The notes: generated by a model not told the origin, from the sequence alone. 64,000 nucleotides of DNA from Vibrio porteresiae DSM 19223 (GCF_024347055.1 NZ_AP024896.1:1240001-1304000), one strand, 5' to 3'. Numbered from the stretch's first letter, positions 42,823 to 52,431 are shown. A program made the numbers and translations.

Positions 42823-44190
42823 GTGCATAAACAAAAATATTTCAGTGCTACCTCTGCAATTTCTACTGTTACATGGCTGATCGTTGCCATGATGGTTGCG
42901 AGTATCTGCCTGATTACGTTTTTTCTACATGTTATTGATAACCAAAATAAAGCGGCGATGATTGGCCGATTTGAAGCTGCGACTAAACATGAGATGCAGC
43001 GCATGATGGATGTTTCTTTCGAGTACACCAACTGGGATTTAGGCTATCAAAAAACGGTTATCGAGAAGGATAAAACGTGGCAACAGCAAAACTACAACGA
43101 TTACCTGATTCCACGTTATAAGTTGAGTATCGTTGCACTGGTTAAAACGGAACATCACATTGATATTCTTGGGTTAGAAGCGGGAGAATCGGTTGGAAAC
43201 GCCATGTCCTTGCTCAATTCCCCTTCCATTAAGCTCAAGTTGGGCGCAGCGAGACAAAACAAAAGCGATTATTCTGGGATCGGATTTATTACTCTATTAA
43301 GAGGGTTTCCTTACGTTGTAGTCGCAGAACCTTTTACCGATGAAAAAACGTGGAAAGTTCAAAATCCAGCGCTGCTAGTGATGGCTAGGCGCTTAGATAC
43401 CGACACCTTGGCTCAGTTTTCCAAAGACTATGATTTGCCCGCAGTCTGGCTTAAGCAAAATGAGACAAAGAGTGACGGCGTATGGCCAATGCATGAGCTC
43501 AATGGTATGACTGTTGCCTATTTGACGTGGAAAATAGACAAAGTCACTACGGCGTATGTTCCCTACTTAGCGCTATTTTTAATTTTGCTGCTCTCAATAT
43601 CCCTGTTGATTGTCCGCAACGTATTAAAACGCGGAGAACGAAGCCGCAGCGAGTATGAAGAGGAACTTTATATCGCAGCGACGACCGATCCTCTCACGGG
43701 CGTGTATAACCGCCGTTATTTTACGGGCTACACAAAACATCAAATCAAACTCTATAGCAAGCTTAATCGACCGCTTTCTTTATTAGCGCTCGACCTTGAT
43801 CATTTTAAGAACGTAAACGACACCTATGGTCACCATGTGGGTGACTTAGCACTCGTGCATTTTTGCAAAATTTGCCAAGAAGTATTGCGTGAGATTGACG
43901 TTCTAGGCCGCATTGGCGGAGAAGAGTTTGCCATCTTGTTACCTGGTTTAGATCTTACCGAAGCCACCAAGATGGCACAAAAAATTCGCCACTCCCTTTA
44001 CGAGCAGCCTTTACACCATAACAAGATGTTTTTGATGCTAACGGTCAGTATCGGTGTAGCGGAACTCAAATCAGAGACGAATTTTGAGAAGCTGCTGCTG
44101 CAAGCCGATCAAGCCATGTACAAAGCGAAAGACAATGGTCGCAACCAAGTATGCGCATTTGAACACAGCCCAGTTGAAGAAGAGCAGTGA
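42823..44190 (+). CDS. Diguanylate cyclase with CHASE4-like sensor
   Basis: 455-aa membrane enzyme that makes c-di-GMP. Membrane segment at about 15-37, a periplasmic CHASE4-like domain (about 40-240; YTNWDLGYQ), second membrane segment at about 247-267, then GGDEF (about 285-445). The active motif is GGEEF (365-369). An inhibitory I-site RxxD (REID) stands five residues before it, so product inhibition is expected. Start is GTG, the only one that keeps the first membrane helix. Confidence 0.9.
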   Translation: MHKQKYFSATSAISTVTWLIVAMMVASICLITFFLHVIDNQNKAAMIGRFEAATKHEMQRMMDVSFEYTNWDLGYQKTVIEKDKTWQQQNYNDYLIPRYKLSIVALVKTEHHIDILGLEAGESVGNAMSLLNSPSIKLKLGAARQNKSDYSGIGFITLLRGFPYVVVAEPFTDEKTWKVQNPALLVMARRLDTDTLAQFSKDYDLPAVWLKQNETKSDGVWPMHELNGMTVAYLTWKIDKVTTAYVPYLALFLILLLSISLLIVRNVLKRGERSRSEYEEELYIAATTDPLTGVYNRRYFTGYTKHQIKLYSKLNRPLSLLALDLDHFKNVNDTYGHHVGDLALVHFCKICQEVLREIDVLGRIGGEEFAILLPGLDLTEATKMAQKIRHSLYEQPLHHNKMFLMLTVSIGVAELKSETNFEKLLLQADQAMYKAKDNGRNQVCAFEHSPVEEEQ

Positions 44191-44460
44191 TTAGAACACG
44201 TCATCCACAATCTGTTTAATCCAACGTATGCCTTCGATGACTAATTGCAGCGCGCTGTTCATACCTCTTTTTATCTCATGTGGTGATATATCAGAAAAGC
44301 GCTTAATTAAGCGTTAAATGATTATACTCATCTCATATAAATAAGAGCGAAGCGCATCACACTCGACAGGGTGTATCGTTAAGAAAAGAGATCGTACCTA
44401 ACACATTTATATGGCTCTGTTTGTTAACGTAGTCCTTTTCCTATTGGCTGAGTAAATAAG

Positions 44461-45420
44461 ATGAAAACCAACCAGATAATTCGATGTTTGGGCTTTACGA
44501 TAGCATTGGCAGCAACCACAGCGAGCTTACCTGCCACAGCAGCAAACTTAACGGTATCACAACACTTTTCTATTTGGCCAAGCTCGGCCGAAAATGCAAC
44601 GGCAGCAGAAACGGTGATTGAACGCAGCAAATCCCCTGCGGTTCATGATCGCGCTTGGATCAATATTAGCAACACTGAACTTCTCGCATTTCCCACACAA
44701 AAACCGAGCCGTTGCAGCATTATTCTCGCCCCTGGTGGCGGCTACCAACGAGTGGTATTTGATAAAGAAGGTATCGATATGGTGCCAGATCTTAACCAGC
44801 ATGGATTGAACGTATTTATCTTGAAATATCGGCTTCCAAACGACTCCGCCTCTGACCGTGAGTGGCAACCACTAGAAGATGCCCAGCGGGCGGTGCGTTA
44901 TATTCGTGCCCATGCGCAAGAGTGGCAACTGAATAATCAATGTGTGGGTGTGTTAGGCTTTTCTGCGGGCGGACAATTGGCATCAAGTTTAGCGACTCAG
45001 TTTGACCGAAAGGTTTATCAACCCATCGATACCACGGATACTTTTTCGGCTCGACCCGATTTTGTCGGCTTAATGTATCCCGTCATCACTATGGAAAAGA
45101 AATACGCTCACAACAGCACTCGTAAAATATTGCTCGGCAAATCGCCAACCACAACACAAATTAACGATCACTCTGCCGAAAAATGGGTCAGTGACACAAC
45201 TCCCCCAACCTTTATTGGTTTAGCTAACGATGACAAATCGGTGAATCAAATGAACAGCATTCTGTTTTATGAAGCGCTTCATAAACACGATATTCCCGTT
45301 GAAATGCATATATTTCAAAGTAGTGGTCATGGGTTTGGTATTCGCAATGCCAAAGGCACCGCTAAAGAGTGGCTGCCCTTATTTACCCAATGGTTAAAAC
45401 AAAATAATTTTGTTGGCTGA
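44461..45420 (+). CDS. Secreted alpha/beta hydrolase, acetyl-xylan-esterase-like
   Basis: 319 aa with a signal peptide (cleavage after ATAA, near residue 28). Alpha/beta hydrolase core: oxyanion-hole region ILAPGGGYQRVVF, nucleophile elbow GFSAGGQ, and catalytic His in SGHGFGIRN; an Asp in LANDDKSV. This matches the BD-FAE/AXE family of carbohydrate esterases. Probably periplasmic or exported. No sugar genes adjoin it. Confidence 0.82.
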   Translation: MKTNQIIRCLGFTIALAATTASLPATAANLTVSQHFSIWPSSAENATAAETVIERSKSPAVHDRAWINISNTELLAFPTQKPSRCSIILAPGGGYQRVVFDKEGIDMVPDLNQHGLNVFILKYRLPNDSASDREWQPLEDAQRAVRYIRAHAQEWQLNNQCVGVLGFSAGGQLASSLATQFDRKVYQPIDTTDTFSARPDFVGLMYPVITMEKKYAHNSTRKILLGKSPTTTQINDHSAEKWVSDTTPPTFIGLANDDKSVNQMNSILFYEALHKHDIPVEMHIFQSSGHGFGIRNAKGTAKEWLPLFTQWLKQNNFVG

Positions 45421-45497
45421 TGAACATACCGCTTGGTTATTAATATCAAAGCAACCAACTGGGAATAATGACCTAATCTCCAATTTATCATTTGACT

Positions 45498-45532
45498 AAA
45501 AGAAGGGGCAGCTTGGTTGAGCCTCTTCTTTT
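45498..45532. terminator. Terminator between convergent esterase and methyltransferase genes
   Basis: AAAAGAAGGGGC and GCCTCTTCTTTT form a 12-bp stem with one wobble pair and an 11-nt loop; A- and T-tracts serve both directions. Confidence 0.75.
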
Positions 45533-45539
45533 GCACTCC

Positions 45540-46154
45540 CTACTTCACCACCGCTAACAAAAACAGCGGATAGACGGTATCTACTCCATCGCGATTCTCT
45601 TGGCGAATGTCATAGTAAGGTGCCGCTTTGGTTATGCTGAAGCCGGCTTGTTTCGCTTTTTGGCACAGTTCATCTAGATCGAAACCGTTATGACCATCAA
45701 AGTCGGGATTGTGTTTATGAAATGAACCATCTTCGGCATAGAGATCGGCTATCACTAACATGCCTTGCGCTTGCAGTTTTTGATAGGCAGCGGCAAAGAA
45801 CTCGCCGACATTGTGAATATGGTGAAGGGTCATCAAGGTCACAATCGCTGAATGACTACCGGGAATATCAGCCAAACTTTCGACAAAATGGGTATGCACA
45901 TTCGTGAGTTGGGCTTGCGCGATTTTCTGCTGCGCGATTTCGAGCATGTTATTAGACGCATCGGCGAGATGAACACACTGAAAAAGATCCCGTAATTGCA
46001 CACCCAATAAGCCAGTGCCCGCACCAAAATCAACCACGCTATCATAACTTGCCAAACTCAACTGTTTGATTTGCTGCGCTGTTGCAGTTGCTCGCTCTAT
46101 TTTGGCAGGGTTGTTATCCCACTCTGCGGCCACTGAATCAAAGTAATTATTCAT
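45540..46154 (-). CDS. Class I SAM-dependent methyltransferase
   Basis: 204 aa. SAM-binding motif VVDFGAGTGLLG (about 40-51), acidic motif in VHLADASNNML, and LMTLHHIHN after strand 4, a common feature of small-molecule methyltransferases. Substrate unknown. The ribosome binding site AGGAGGATT sits inside one copy of a 155-bp direct repeat. Confidence 0.85.
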   Translation of the reverse strand: MNNYFDSVAAEWDNNPAKIERATATAQQIKQLSLASYDSVVDFGAGTGLLGVQLRDLFQCVHLADASNNMLEIAQQKIAQAQLTNVHTHFVESLADIPGSHSAIVTLMTLHHIHNVGEFFAAAYQKLQAQGMLVIADLYAEDGSFHKHNPDFDGHNGFDLDELCQKAKQAGFSITKAAPYYDIRQENRDGVDTVYPLFLLAVVK

Positions 46155-46485
46155 CCTGAATCCTCCTATTGCGTCCCTTTTATAGACTCACTGCGTAATC
46201 TTGGTTTTAACGAATAAGTAATATGCATAACGTATCGCATTTTAGCCTCAAGGCAAACCGCCAACATCACCATCAGTGAGAAGTAAAAGTACCACTGAGT
46301 CATTAGTTGAACAGAAACGTGACTGTCCCCTTGCGGTTAGAGGCTCTACTGGTGATTGTCTCGGCGCAGCTCTGCAATTGATGGATCTGCTTATCTATTT
46401 GACCTTAATCGTACTTCGCTGAGTGAAATTATCGATATTCGTAATATAATCAAACCAATACACAGCTAACACAAAAGGATGAAGG
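46155..46485. repeat. 155-bp direct repeat copy 1 (46158-46312) upstream of pepF
   Basis: 46158-46312 is about 95% identical to 48355-48510 (roughly seven substitutions and one indel). It begins with GAATCCTCCTATTGCG and ends near CATTAGTTGAAC. The remaining 170 bp to the pepF start show no further feature. Confidence 0.85.
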
Positions 46486-48282
46486 ATGAACGCACCGAGT
46501 TGGAATCTCTCTGTCGCTTATCAAGGACTGGATGATGGCAAAATTGAACAAGACATCACCCTCATCAGCCAATACATTGACGTGCTAAATCAGCATGTTA
46601 CTGAGCGCCAGTCATTAAAAGTGATGCAAAATGCGATTCAGACGCGCGAAGCGGCAAGCACGCTATTATCAACCATCAGCACGTTTGCGTCATGCCACTC
46701 GTCAGTAGATGCTACCCATACTCGCGCCAAAGCGCTATCTGGTCGCATCGCCAAACTCAGCTCTGAATTGGCTCAGGCTTATACGCCGTATCAAGACGTG
46801 CTTGCTACTGCAAATCAAAACTTTATCGAGCAAGTGTTAAATCATGAAAGTGGCGATGTAGCAGGACAAGGCTTTTTGATCGCCTGCCTTCGCAAGCAGG
46901 CGCAAACCCAGCTAAGTGTTGAACAAGAGCAGCTGCTTTCTGCCATGCAGGTCGATGGCCGCGATGGATGGGGACGCCTTTACGATAACTTGACTGGCTC
47001 ACTTCAAGTGACACTTCAACACGAGGATGGCACTCAAGAAGTGATGGGGTTTTCCCAAGCGGCCAGTATTTTGTACGGCACGGATTTTAAACGCCAGCCG
47101 CTGGCATGGCGCGCAATCCAAGCGTCGATGAAAACCCATCAAGAAAGTTTTGCTGCCATTTTGAACGCGTTATCGGGCTGGCGTTTGACTGAGTACCAGA
47201 AACGTTCAACTAAGCAGAAAGTGCATTTCCTTGACCCAAGTTTGCATCAAAGCCGCATTCAATTATCAACACTAGACGCCATGATGGTGTGCGCCAAAGC
47301 CAACCGTGAAGTTGGTCAGAAAGCAGGACAATTGATGGCCAAAGTGCACGGTTTAGACTCGATGAAACCTTGGAATCACTTGGCCGGCATGCCGAGCTTA
47401 ACCGACCAAGCGCCAGAGCTTTACAGCTTTGACGATGCCATAGCGATCATTAAAGCAGCCTTTGTGGATGTTTCGCCCGAAATGGCCGGTTTTGTCGATA
47501 CCATGATGGAAAATGGCTGGATTGACGCTGCACCAAGTAACAACCGCCGCCTTGGCGCTTACTGCAGCAAATTTGCGGCTACGCGCTCACCACTGGTGTT
47601 TATGACTTGGGGTGGCAGTCGTTCCGATCTTATGACCTTGGCACACGAGCTTGGTCACGCATTCCATAACTGGGTGATGCGCGACATGCCGCTGTGTGCA
47701 ACTCGCTATCCAATGACATTGGCCGAAACCGCCTCGATTTTCGCTGAAACCATCGTTCGCGACTACTTGCTCAACAAAGCGCAAACTCGCGAAGAAAAGC
47801 TTGAAATGCTGTGGGAAGAGTTATCGTCGTGCTACGCACTGATGGTGAATATTCCGGTACGTTTTGAGTTCGAAAAAACGTTTTATGAGCAGCGTCAAAA
47901 TGGCGAACTATCGGCAACCGAGCTTTGCGAATTAATGAGCAGTACTTGGAAAACTTGGTATGGCGAATCGATGGACAGAGCTGATCCGTATTTCTGGGCA
48001 AGCAAACTGCACTTTAGTATTTCTGAAGTGAGTTTCTACAACTACCCATATTTGTTTGGCTATTTGTTTAGTTTAGGTGTCTATGCTCAGCGCGCAGAAA
48101 AAGGCGCGGATTTCTACCCAAGTTATATCAGCTTGCTGCGTGATACCGGTTCGATGATGGCCGAAGAGGTGGTGCAAAAACACCTTGGTATGGATTTGAG
48201 CCAAGCAGATTTCTGGCAACAGAGTATCGATCGAGTTAAACAAAAAATCGATTTGTTTGAACAGTTACTTAACCGAAATTAA
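46486..48282 (+). CDS. pepF: Oligoendopeptidase F family metallopeptidase (M3)
   Basis: 598-aa cytosolic zinc peptidase that degrades oligopeptides. Zinc motif HELGH at residues 387-391 (LAHELGHAFHNW), with the third ligand expected in TLAETASIFAET some 25 residues on. Length and the C-terminal NYPYLFGYLFSLGVYAQ fit PepF proteins. It has its own promoter region and terminator and is enclosed by two 155-bp direct repeats. Confidence 0.92.
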   Translation: MNAPSWNLSVAYQGLDDGKIEQDITLISQYIDVLNQHVTERQSLKVMQNAIQTREAASTLLSTISTFASCHSSVDATHTRAKALSGRIAKLSSELAQAYTPYQDVLATANQNFIEQVLNHESGDVAGQGFLIACLRKQAQTQLSVEQEQLLSAMQVDGRDGWGRLYDNLTGSLQVTLQHEDGTQEVMGFSQAASILYGTDFKRQPLAWRAIQASMKTHQESFAAILNALSGWRLTEYQKRSTKQKVHFLDPSLHQSRIQLSTLDAMMVCAKANREVGQKAGQLMAKVHGLDSMKPWNHLAGMPSLTDQAPELYSFDDAIAIIKAAFVDVSPEMAGFVDTMMENGWIDAAPSNNRRLGAYCSKFAATRSPLVFMTWGGSRSDLMTLAHELGHAFHNWVMRDMPLCATRYPMTLAETASIFAETIVRDYLLNKAQTREEKLEMLWEELSSCYALMVNIPVRFEFEKTFYEQRQNGELSATELCELMSSTWKTWYGESMDRADPYFWASKLHFSISEVSFYNYPYLFGYLFSLGVYAQRAEKGADFYPSYISLLRDTGSMMAEEVVQKHLGMDLSQADFWQQSIDRVKQKIDLFEQLLNRN

Positions 48283-48305
48283 GCTCGACTTTACGTTTAT
48301 TCCAA

Positions 48306-48334
48306 TGCCAAGTGATTCCACTTGGTATTTTTTT
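48306..48334 (+). terminator. Terminator after pepF
   Basis: CCAAGTG-ATTC-CACTTGG followed by TATTTTTTT. Confidence 0.85.
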
Positions 48335-48354
48335 ATCGCCCGCAGCGGATATAA

Positions 48355-48510
48355 GAATCCTCCTATTGCGTCCCTTTTGTAGACTCACTGCGTAATCTTG
48401 GTTATAACGAGTAAGTAATATGCATAACGTACCGCATTTTAGCATCAAGGCAAACCGCCAACATCGCCATCAGTGAGAAGTAAAAGTATCACTGAGTCAT
48501 TAGTTGGAAC
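48355..48510. repeat. 155-bp direct repeat copy 2, downstream of pepF
   Basis: Partner of 46158-46312 in the same orientation. It lies between the pepF terminator and the acetyltransferase gene. Confidence 0.85.
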
Positions 48511-48572
48511 TGCCTCATTGAGCGCTTAAGAAAACGAGTGACACACATAATAAGAACAGAGGAGAACGTATT

Positions 48573-49058
48573 ATGGAAATAGAATTTGTCGTGGCAGATT
48601 ATAACAACGCTCAACATGGCAGCGATATTTGTGCATTAATGGACCAATACGCCCAAGATCCCATGGGCGGTGCAGAACCATTGTCGGAGTATGTAAAAAG
48701 TCATTTGGTCGCAGCGCTTGCTGAGCAGCCAAATGCCTTCAGCCTGCTTTGCTATGTGGACGGCAAAGCAGCAGCACTGGCTAACTGCATGCAAGGATTT
48801 TCCACCTTCAAATGCAAACCGCTACTCAATATCCATGATTTTATGGTTGCTCAGCAGTATCGGGGATTGAACTTAAGCCAGCGCCTGCTTGAAAAAGTAG
48901 AAGAGCAAGCTCGCCTAAGAGGTTGCTGCAAAATCACCTTAGAAGTGCTGACTGGCAATAAGCCAGCCCAAGGCAGTTATCAGAAATTTGGCTTTGCTGT
49001 TTATGAACTTGATCCGCAAATGGGTAAAGCAGAATTTTGGCAAAAGGTCTTAGCGTAA
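48573..49058 (+). CDS. GNAT-family N-acetyltransferase
   Basis: 161 aa. The acetyl-CoA-binding region is IHDFMVAQQYRGLNLSQRLLEKVEEQAR (motif A, about 85-115), followed by KITLEVLTGNKPAQGSYQKFGF. Substrate unknown. AGAGGAG precedes the ATG. The gene starts 62 bp after the direct repeat and ends in a strong terminator (49110-49135). Confidence 0.87.
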   Translation: MEIEFVVADYNNAQHGSDICALMDQYAQDPMGGAEPLSEYVKSHLVAALAEQPNAFSLLCYVDGKAAALANCMQGFSTFKCKPLLNIHDFMVAQQYRGLNLSQRLLEKVEEQARLRGCCKITLEVLTGNKPAQGSYQKFGFAVYELDPQMGKAEFWQKVLA

Positions 49059-49109
49059 CCCGCGACATAAAATATTATTCGTGATTAAAATTGACGCGTT
49101 ATAAAAATA

Positions 49110-49135
49110 AAAGGAGTGCCAATGGGCACTCCTTT
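49110..49135. terminator. Bidirectional terminator after the acetyltransferase gene
   Basis: AAAGGAGTGCC-AATG-GGCACTCCTTT, an 11-bp perfect stem between convergent genes. Confidence 0.85.
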
Positions 49136-49156
49136 CGCGTCTCTTGCGTGCTGGCT

Positions 49157-49573
49157 TTAAACAGCGGTTTGAGCCTTAGATAATTCATACAACAAAGTGG
49201 CAGCTTGTTTAAAATTGAGCGCTTCTGGATCAAATTCGTCGCACCCCACTTCTTTCATCAATTTGACTAACGTATCACTGCTGCCCGCATACCCCATATC
49301 CCATTGAGGAAATACCCGACTTTCAATGCCTTGCACTCCCATAATCACCACAGAATGATGACGTTCATCCGCTGCAATGGTCAAAAAGAGATCAGTTACT
49401 TCTGCTGCATCGCCTTCTAGAATTTGCAGAAAGTAATTGTTGTCATAGCAAAGCATGCCGCAGATATCTTGATTGTGATTATTGGTGCGCGCTTTTTCCA
49501 AAATGGCTTTCATATCAGATAACGACATGTCACGCGTTGCTTGGCTGTAATAAAGCAAACGAATCAGTTTCAT
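49157..49573 (-). CDS. BLUF-domain blue-light photoreceptor
   Basis: 138-aa stand-alone FAD-binding photoreceptor. All key BLUF residues are present at PixD-like positions: Tyr8, Asn32, Gln50, Trp91 and Met93, with FLQILEGD and RHHSVVI. About 40 residues follow the domain as a helical cap. No effector is fused, so it must act on a partner protein. The start at 49573 (GGAG upstream) is preferred to one 19 codons earlier. It is divergent from a cytosolic histidine kinase, 69 bp away. Confidence 0.92.
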   Translation of the reverse strand: MKLIRLLYYSQATRDMSLSDMKAILEKARTNNHNQDICGMLCYDNNYFLQILEGDAAEVTDLFLTIAADERHHSVVIMGVQGIESRVFPQWDMGYAGSSDTLVKLMKEVGCDEFDPEALNFKQAATLLYELSKAQTAV

Positions 49574-49642
49574 CACTCCACCTTTTGACCTGTTATGCAC
49601 TATTTTAAAAAGTAGCCGAGTAAACCCCAAAGGGGAAAGTCT

Positions 49643-51355
49643 GTGATCAATTTTCTATTAGTCAGTACTCAAGAAGATTTGCAACCCTTGGCCCATTTTC
49701 AACCTTACAGAGAGGTGAAACTTGCCAAGATCAAAAAATGGATTCGTGATAATGCCTACGGTCTGGTACTGATTGACTTTGCCACCTGCGGCTATGAGAT
49801 GACCTTTGATATCATTCGTTACACTCGCGTTATGCTGAGAAACCCACGAATTGGTTTATGGCTAGTGTGCGATCAAAGCGATGTCTTTGAAGTGGACAAT
49901 CACACCCTATGGCCAGATAGGATCGTTCGGCTTCACGAGATTGCTCATCCCTCTTTCAGCGCAGCGATTCAAAACGAATTAAACCGTCAGTTTTCCAGTC
50001 AACAGCTTTTGCAAGAGCAGCAGCTTAATGTTGCGTTAATCTCCAAAGTAAACCAATTTAACCGTCGTGACTTAGTGGTACAGGCCTCGTTAACTGAGTT
50101 TGTTGAGGCACTCGATATCTTTTGTCAATCCACGCAGACCTATGTCGTCAAACCCAATAAAGGGCAAGCAATTCCCAAGGTATTTGGTCTCACCGAGAAC
50201 AAAGAACAATTAGTCGCTCTTCCTGCATCGCCAGATTCACTTAACTCAATACTCGATAAAATACAAAACAGCGATTTACCTAACATTGTGTTTCCCGACT
50301 CAGCGCAAACGCAAACCGCGCTGGTGTTTCCAATCATGATCTTTGGTGAACGCTTTTGTACCGTCATTTGCTTGGTTGATAGTCACCATGCCGACCACCT
50401 TTCTGTATCACGAGTTAAGATCATTGAAGAAGCCGCCTCTCAACTGCGCATCAGCTTAGAGAGTTTAGAAGCCCAGCGACGCATGAAATTTCACTATTCT
50501 CGGCTGAAAAAGACCCTCTCTGAACTGCAGAAAACCAAAGAGCATCTTGTGCATTCAGAGAAAATGGCAACGGTCGGACGCCTTGCAGCTGGCATAGCCC
50601 ATGAGATCAACAACCCCTTGAGCGTTGCACTGGGAAACTTCACGCCACTAAATCACTACGTTGATTCCATGCTGTCGCTGATTAAAATGCACGATGACAT
50701 CATCGGATCGCTCCACCAGCAAGGCACGCTGCCCGATGCGGACAAGCTATCAAAATTCAAACAGGATAACGATCTGCAGTTTATGTGTGATGACCTTTCT
50801 GCCGTGATTGAAGATTCTAAAGCGAGCCTAGTTCGAGTAAAAAACATCGTGGCCGATCTCAGCTCATTTACTAGTCAATCTGATAATCCATTTGCACCAT
50901 TTAGCGTCTATGAAGCGTGTCAGGACGTGATTAAGCTCCATCATTATTCAAGTGGCAATAAACTCAAAATCGACAATTTGATTCCCAAAGACACTCAATT
51001 ACAAAGCGACCGAAGCCAAGTTTCGCAAGCGATAAACCATATTTTGGAAAACGCAATTGAAGCACTAGAAGGGCAAAATGATGGCCATATTGAATTCACA
51101 GCGCGGCAAGAGCCGCAAGGATTAACGATTTTAATTCGAGATAACGGCCCAGGTATGTCACAAGAGATGATCAAACATGTGTTCGATCCCTTCTTTTCCA
51201 CAAAAGGCCTAAAAGAGGGGCGCGGCTTAGGGCTATCGGTTACCTACCATTTGCTAACGAAGTTAAACGCAAACATATCGATTGAAAGTGAAATAGGTCA
51301 AGGCACCCAAGTTATTTTGCAATTTACTCCAAGCATCAACCCAAAATCGTCATGA
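49643..51355 (+). CDS. Soluble sensor histidine kinase
   Basis: 570 aa, no membrane segment. An N-terminal region (1-120) looks like a degenerate receiver-type fold, a GAF-like region follows (about 140-280), then a coiled coil, HisKA with phosphorylated His320 in AAGIAHEINNPLS, and the ATPase domain (about 410-565) with N-box NHILENAIEAL, DNGPGMS and GRGLGLSV. Start is GTG with GGGGA upstream. The divergent BLUF gene suggests a light-input pair. No response regulator adjoins it. Confidence 0.88.
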   Translation: MINFLLVSTQEDLQPLAHFQPYREVKLAKIKKWIRDNAYGLVLIDFATCGYEMTFDIIRYTRVMLRNPRIGLWLVCDQSDVFEVDNHTLWPDRIVRLHEIAHPSFSAAIQNELNRQFSSQQLLQEQQLNVALISKVNQFNRRDLVVQASLTEFVEALDIFCQSTQTYVVKPNKGQAIPKVFGLTENKEQLVALPASPDSLNSILDKIQNSDLPNIVFPDSAQTQTALVFPIMIFGERFCTVICLVDSHHADHLSVSRVKIIEEAASQLRISLESLEAQRRMKFHYSRLKKTLSELQKTKEHLVHSEKMATVGRLAAGIAHEINNPLSVALGNFTPLNHYVDSMLSLIKMHDDIIGSLHQQGTLPDADKLSKFKQDNDLQFMCDDLSAVIEDSKASLVRVKNIVADLSSFTSQSDNPFAPFSVYEACQDVIKLHHYSSGNKLKIDNLIPKDTQLQSDRSQVSQAINHILENAIEALEGQNDGHIEFTARQEPQGLTILIRDNGPGMSQEMIKHVFDPFFSTKGLKEGRGLGLSVTYHLLTKLNANISIESEIGQGTQVILQFTPSINPKSS

Positions 51356-51394
51356 TGAGGCATAAAAAATATGAAAAAAACCACACTAACAAAA

Positions 51395-51419
51395 AAGTAC
51401 GTACTTACATTTTGTAAGT
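51395..51419 (+). promoter_or_regulatory. Operator-like inverted repeats upstream of the QorB-like gene
   Basis: AAGTACGTACTT (51395-51406) overlaps ACTTAC-N5-GTAAGT (51403-51419). Such sites resemble targets of HxlR-type regulators that commonly control qorB/ytfG genes; no HxlR gene is in the window. Confidence 0.5.
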
Positions 51420-51475
51420 GTTAGTGGCAAGCTAGGTTTCAACAAACAAACAATAACAGTTCCTTGGAGGACATT

Positions 51476-52327
51476 ATGATTGGTGTAACAGGTGCAACAG
51501 GTCAATTAGGTCATTTGGTTATTGAACATCTTTTAAAAACGACTGCAGCGAATAACATTGTTGCTTTAGTACGCAATCCACAAAAAGCGACAGCATTGAA
51601 AGAGTTAGGAGTAGAGGTTCGTGAAGCCGATTATACAAAACCCGCCACGCTCACTACTGCGTTTGCTGGGCTCGATAAGCTACTTTTAGTCTCTTCTAGT
51701 GAAGTGGGTCAACGTGCCACTCAGCACCAAAATGTCATCGATGCAGCAAAAGCGGCTGGCGTGAAACTGCTGGCTTACACCAGTATTTTGCATGCCGATA
51801 CCTCGCCGCTATCATTGGCGCAAGAGCACGTTGCAACGGAAAACTATTTGCGTGCAGCCGATGTTCCTTACGTTGTGCTACGTAACGGTTGGTACACAGA
51901 AAACTATTTAGCAAGCGTTCCTGCAGCCCTTGCAAACCAAGCCTTTATTGGCTGTGCAGGCGAAGGCAAAATCAGCTCTGCCTCTCGTAACGATTATGCG
52001 CAAGCTGCCGCTGCCGTGCTTACAAACAGCGCGCCTCAAGCTGGCAAAGTGTATGAACTGTCTGGTGACGAAAGCTATACCCTCGCAGAACTCAGCGCCA
52101 TGATCAGTGAAGAATCAGGGAATACCATTCGTTACGTTAATATGGCAGAAGCGGATTTCGCTAAAGTATTGGAAGGCGTCGGTATTCCTGCACCATTTGC
52201 AGCAGTATTAGCCGATTCTGATACGGGTGCAGCGAAAGGTGGTCTATTTGATGACAGCCATACCCTGAGCAAATTGATCGGTCGTCCTACCGACTCATTG
52301 CGCTCTTTAGTCAAAGCTGCGCTGTAA
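51476..52327 (+). CDS. NmrA-like NAD(P)H-quinone oxidoreductase, QorB/YtfG type
   Basis: 283 aa, atypical SDR. Dinucleotide motif GVTGATGQLGHLV at the N-terminus, then VREADYTKPATL and LLVSSSEVGQR, and RNGWYTENYLASVPAAL; this pattern closely recalls E. coli QorB (286 aa), which reduces quinones with NADPH. A TTG four codons earlier is part of the ribosome binding site (GGAGG), so the ATG is the start. The upstream inverted repeats suggest redox-linked control. Confidence 0.85.
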   Translation: MIGVTGATGQLGHLVIEHLLKTTAANNIVALVRNPQKATALKELGVEVREADYTKPATLTTAFAGLDKLLLVSSSEVGQRATQHQNVIDAAKAAGVKLLAYTSILHADTSPLSLAQEHVATENYLRAADVPYVVLRNGWYTENYLASVPAALANQAFIGCAGEGKISSASRNDYAQAAAAVLTNSAPQAGKVYELSGDESYTLAELSAMISEESGNTIRYVNMAEADFAKVLEGVGIPAPFAAVLADSDTGAAKGGLFDDSHTLSKLIGRPTDSLRSLVKAAL

Positions 52328-52382
52328 TTGCAGCGAGTGATTGTCCTAACATCTCTGTCCTAAGCAATTGAGCACAATGATA

Positions 52383-52409
52383 AAAGCCAGACCATTAAGG
52401 CCTGGCTTT
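52383..52409. terminator. Bidirectional terminator between qorB-like and alkaline phosphatase genes
   Basis: AAAGCCAG and CTGGCTTT, extended by an inner CC/GG pair, with A- and T-tracts; the flanking genes converge. Confidence 0.8.
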
Positions 52410-52431
52410 CTTTTGTCCCGCACCGATAAAG

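Noticed and set aside
49157..49630. Longer BLUF protein with 19 extra N-terminal residues
   Set aside because: The BLUF fold starts directly at MKLIRLLYYSQ, which has GGAG upstream; the extension would also use most of the short divergent promoter.
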